Source: CAYQAE01 sp964415445 [NCBI: uncultured archaeon]
Lineage (GTDB): Archaea > CAYQAE01
Direction of reading: 5' to 3'
DNA length: 17,252 nt
Assembly: GCA_964415445.1 (NCBI GenBank)
Contig: CAYQAE010000041.1
Span: 1 to 17,252 of the forward strand
The translations under genes were made by a program, and so were the position numbers. How positions within the stretch are numbered: the stretch's first letter is position 1; every line of letters starts with the position of its first letter. Below are positions 15,243 to 17,252 of the stretch, piece after piece. The notes beneath the pieces are model-generated. The model was not told the DNA's origin. It did not search any database and saw only the letters and a list, made by a program, of their open reading frames with translations.

Positions 15243-15866
15243 ATGAGTTTCAAAAAAGAATGCAAGCGAAAAATATTGCATTTTACAGGTTTATTTGTTA
15301 TAATATTTTATTTATTATTTGAGGAATATACAGTTCATCCTAGAATCTATATGATTGGTCTTCTCTGTTCTATTCTCTTTTTTTTCTTATTTGCAGATTT
15401 TTTCAGAATAAGAAAAATTTTTCCAGAAGAGCACATTGAGGTTATGAATCATTTTAATAGGGATTATGAAGTTGAAAGTTTATCTGCTACTACATATTTT
15501 ACTTTGGCTGCTTTAATCTCTGTAATATTATTCCAAAAAGAAGTTGTTTTTGCAGCAATCCTAGTTGGATTATTTGCAGATGCGTCAGCTGCTTTGGTTG
15601 GTATGTCTGTGGGTAGAATTCACATATATAATAATAAGACTTTGGAAGGCACTCTTACATTTTTTTTAGTATCCCTAGCTTGTCTTTATATTTTCTTTCA
15701 GAGTTGGTTAATTTTAATTGTGGCATTAATGGTTACTTTAGCAGAATTATTTGTATTTTATTTTAATGATAATTTGGCTCTGCCTTTAATTTGTGCTTTA
15801 TTGTTAGTTGCTTTTTCTTTAGGTAATTTTTCATGGGGAGACAGTCTTAAAACATTATTGAGTTAG
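15243..15866 (+). CDS. SEC59/VTE5-family lipid kinase-like membrane protein (dolichol/polyprenol or phytol kinase type)
   Basis: The 207-residue multispan protein has about six hydrophobic segments (roughly 14-28, 36-52, 84-98, 101-121, 138-152 and 155-174, with a further one at 179-192). Family signatures are an N-terminal 'KRKILHFTG' (8-16), 'GLFADASAALVGMSVGR' (109-125) and 'NKTLEGTLTFFLVS' (131-144). These match the R.x.H and D-A-x-A...G...KT.eG motifs of CTP-dependent dolichol kinases, phytol kinases and their archaeal relatives. Substrate is not certain; dolichol or another polyprenol is the natural guess in an archaeon, and a cis-prenyltransferase gene lies elsewhere in this window. 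It is smaller than eukaryotic SEC59 but normal for prokaryotic members. The next gene begins within 5-29 bases, so both probably share a transcript. Confidence 0.7.
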   Translation: MSFKKECKRKILHFTGLFVIIFYLLFEEYTVHPRIYMIGLLCSILFFFLFADFFRIRKIFPEEHIEVMNHFNRDYEVESLSATTYFTLAALISVILFQKEVVFAAILVGLFADASAALVGMSVGRIHIYNNKTLEGTLTFFLVSLACLYIFFQSWLILIVALMVTLAELFVFYFNDNLALPLICALLLVAFSLGNFSWGDSLKTLLS

Positions 15867-15895
15867 AGTAATTGAAAAATATCTTGGTGATTATT

Positions 15896-16948
15896 GTGGA
15901 TCTATATTCTACCTTAAAATCATTTTGTGAAACTCCTGGTGTTACAGGTAGTGAAGATAAAATAAGAAAGAATTTAATATCTCATTTGAAATCTAATGTA
16001 GATGATATATTAATTGATAGGGCAGGAAATGTTATTGCAACTAAGAAGGGCTCTTCTCCAAAAATAATGTTAGCTGCTCATATGGACCAAATTGGTTTAA
16101 TGATAAATAAAATTGATAAAAACGGTTTTCTAAGATTTTTAACAGTAGGTGGATTTGATGATCGAACTCTACTTGCACAACGAGTTTTAGTTCATACTAC
16201 AGAGAAGAGTATTTATGGTGTAATTGGTGCAAAACCTCCACATATAGCTACTCCTAAAGAGAGAAAACAGATTGTTGAAAAAAAAGATTTATTTATTGAT
16301 GTTGGTGCAAAAGACGAAAAACAAGTAGAAGAAATGGGAATTAATATAGGCGATTTAGTTACATTTGATAGAAAATTAGTTCATTTAGGCAATGATAGAA
16401 TTGTATCTTCTTCTGCCACAGACAACAGAGCTGGACTTGTTATGATGGTTAGGGTCATGGAGATGTTAAGTGAAGAAGATATCTCTGCTGAAGTTTATGC
16501 TGTAGGTACTATTCAGGAAGAAGTGGGACTTAGAGGTGCAGGATTAGCTGCTTATAAAATTTATCCGGAATATGCTCTGGCTTTAGATACTACAGTATCT
16601 TCAGATACCCCTGGGATAAGTGAACAAGAAAACAAATTAAAATTAGGAGGGGGGCCTGCAATAAAATTTATTGATGCATCAGTTATTGCAGATCCAAAAA
16701 TTAGAGATCTGCTTATTAATTGCGCAGAGAAAGCAGAAATGCCATATCAAAAAGATGCAGATGTAAGAGGAGGTACTGATGCAGGGAGAATTTTTTTAAC
16801 AAAGGAAGGAATACCATGTGGAGGCATATCAGTTCCATCAAGATATATTCATACTTCTGTTGAAGTCGTAAATTTAGATGATATAGAAAATTCAGCTAAA
16901 TTGGTTGTGGAATTTATAAAAAAATCAAAAAAATTGAAAAAAAAATGA
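15896..16948 (+). CDS. M42 family metallo-aminopeptidase (TET type)
   Basis: M42 enzymes form dodecameric tetrahedral aminopeptidases that trim peptides in the cytoplasm, often after the proteasome; the fold is sometimes annotated as endoglucanase/FrvX. From the GTG at 15896 the protein has 350 residues, typical of the family. All dinuclear metal and catalytic residues are visible: H62 in 'LAAHMDQIGL', D176 in 'SSSATDNRAG', E208/E209 in 'GTIQEEVGLRG', D231 in 'ALALDTT' and H319 in 'SRYIHTSVEVV'. An upstream TTG at 15872 would add eight hydrophobic residues. I prefer the GTG because GGTGAT lies 4 bases before it and the N-terminus 'MDLYSTLKSFCETPGVTGSE' then lines up with known members. It follows the lipid-kinase-like gene closely and is convergent with the last gene, with a 1-base gap. 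Confidence 0.92.
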   Translation: MDLYSTLKSFCETPGVTGSEDKIRKNLISHLKSNVDDILIDRAGNVIATKKGSSPKIMLAAHMDQIGLMINKIDKNGFLRFLTVGGFDDRTLLAQRVLVHTTEKSIYGVIGAKPPHIATPKERKQIVEKKDLFIDVGAKDEKQVEEMGINIGDLVTFDRKLVHLGNDRIVSSSATDNRAGLVMMVRVMEMLSEEDISAEVYAVGTIQEEVGLRGAGLAAYKIYPEYALALDTTVSSDTPGISEQENKLKLGGGPAIKFIDASVIADPKIRDLLINCAEKAEMPYQKDADVRGGTDAGRIFLTKEGIPCGGISVPSRYIHTSVEVVNLDDIENSAKLVVEFIKKSKKLKKK

Positions 16949-16949
16949 A

Positions 16950-17252
16950 TTATTGATAGATGTTACAGAAATATTCATTGAAAATCTCTTGATCTTCTTC
17001 ATCCATTGAAACTTCTGATAATAATTTATCTGCTGCTTGCCAATCGATAAAGAAAATATATTTTGAATTATTTTCTAAATCGAGTGAAAAATTTTTAGAA
17101 ATCACTTTAAATCTTTTTTTACTGTGACAAAGAAGCGGCGAACCATATATTTTGTTTAAAATAGTTTTATATATGGCGTTTGTTTTTTTATCTCCAAAGG
17201 CAACTGTTACTATCTTTTTTGTTTTTTTCAAAGTTTTTCTGCCTACCGTTGC
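16950..17252 (-). CDS. Unknown protein, C-terminal part, open at the right edge
   Basis: I do not recognise this. The frame remains open from its stop at 16950 to the end of the window. A TTG at 17231 could be a start, but codons upstream of it (ATVGRKT...) read on in frame, so the gene is probably 5'-partial here. The visible ~100 residues are a small alpha/beta-looking segment: 'KKIVTVAFGDKKTNAIYKTI', 'RFKVISKNFSLDLENNSKYIFFIDWQAADKLLSEV', then an acidic tail 'MDEEDQEIFNEYFCNIYQ'. No motif, signal peptide or membrane segment stands out. It is convergent with the M42 gene, the stop codons being one base apart. Confidence 0.5.
   Translation of the reverse strand, partial: ATVGRKTLKKTKKIVTVAFGDKKTNAIYKTILNKIYGSPLLCHSKKRFKVISKNFSLDLENNSKYIFFIDWQAADKLLSEVSMDEEDQEIFNEYFCNIYQ

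Overview
The window looks like a low-GC archaeal contig, by eye roughly 30% G+C. No rRNA or other decisive marker is present, so this assignment is an inference. It rests on archaeal-style TATA-like boxes just upstream of genes, several apparently leaderless or very short-leader starts, an M42 TET-type aminopeptidase, a SEC59/phytol-kinase-type lipid kinase and a cis-prenyltransferase of archaeal appearance. A few genes (NifJ-type pyruvate:ferredoxin oxidoreductase, Fpg glycosylase) are more usual in bacteria and may be acquisitions.

Layout, left to right. (1) 1-600: the C-terminal half of a formamidopyrimidine-DNA glycosylase. Its reading frame is cut off at a large imperfect palindrome at 70-129, next to about 70 bases of unassigned sequence at the window edge. 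(2) 625-2117, minus strand: a DUF1624/HGSNAT-like membrane protein and a three-BON-domain protein. (3) 2201-6481, plus strand: a winged-helix/coiled-coil regulator-like protein, then a full-length single-chain pyruvate:ferredoxin oxidoreductase ending in a hairpin plus T-run terminator. (4) 6524-11868, minus strand: a Pro/Lys-rich small protein of unknown function; then, read in the direction of transcription, hisS, a leuA/cimA-type synthase overlapping a leuB-type dehydrogenase, and a cis-prenyltransferase. (5) 11927-14794, plus strand: a protein made of seven ~70-residue repeats resembling the 'AYPGKF.PWEF' repeats of Bacillus DUF4046-type proteins, and a signal-less clan GH-A glycosidase-like protein. 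(6) 14785-15021, minus strand: a decayed N-terminal piece of an IS605-type TnpB, interrupted by a stop codon. (7) 15243-17252: a dolichol/polyprenol-kinase-like membrane protein closely followed by an M42 aminopeptidase, then a partial unknown gene running off the right edge.

Functionally, much of the window is ordinary metabolism: pyruvate to acetyl-CoA with reduced ferredoxin, branched-chain 2-oxoacid synthesis, histidyl-tRNA, and cis-polyprenyl carrier lipid synthesis and phosphorylation (UppS-like plus kinase-like, in separate transcription units). I do not see a convincing new multi-gene system. The parts most worth a second look are the seven-repeat protein, the hairpin at the broken fpg, the TnpB relic missed by simple ORF calling, the soluble triple-BON protein and the palindromic TATA-like boxes shared by two divergent gene pairs.
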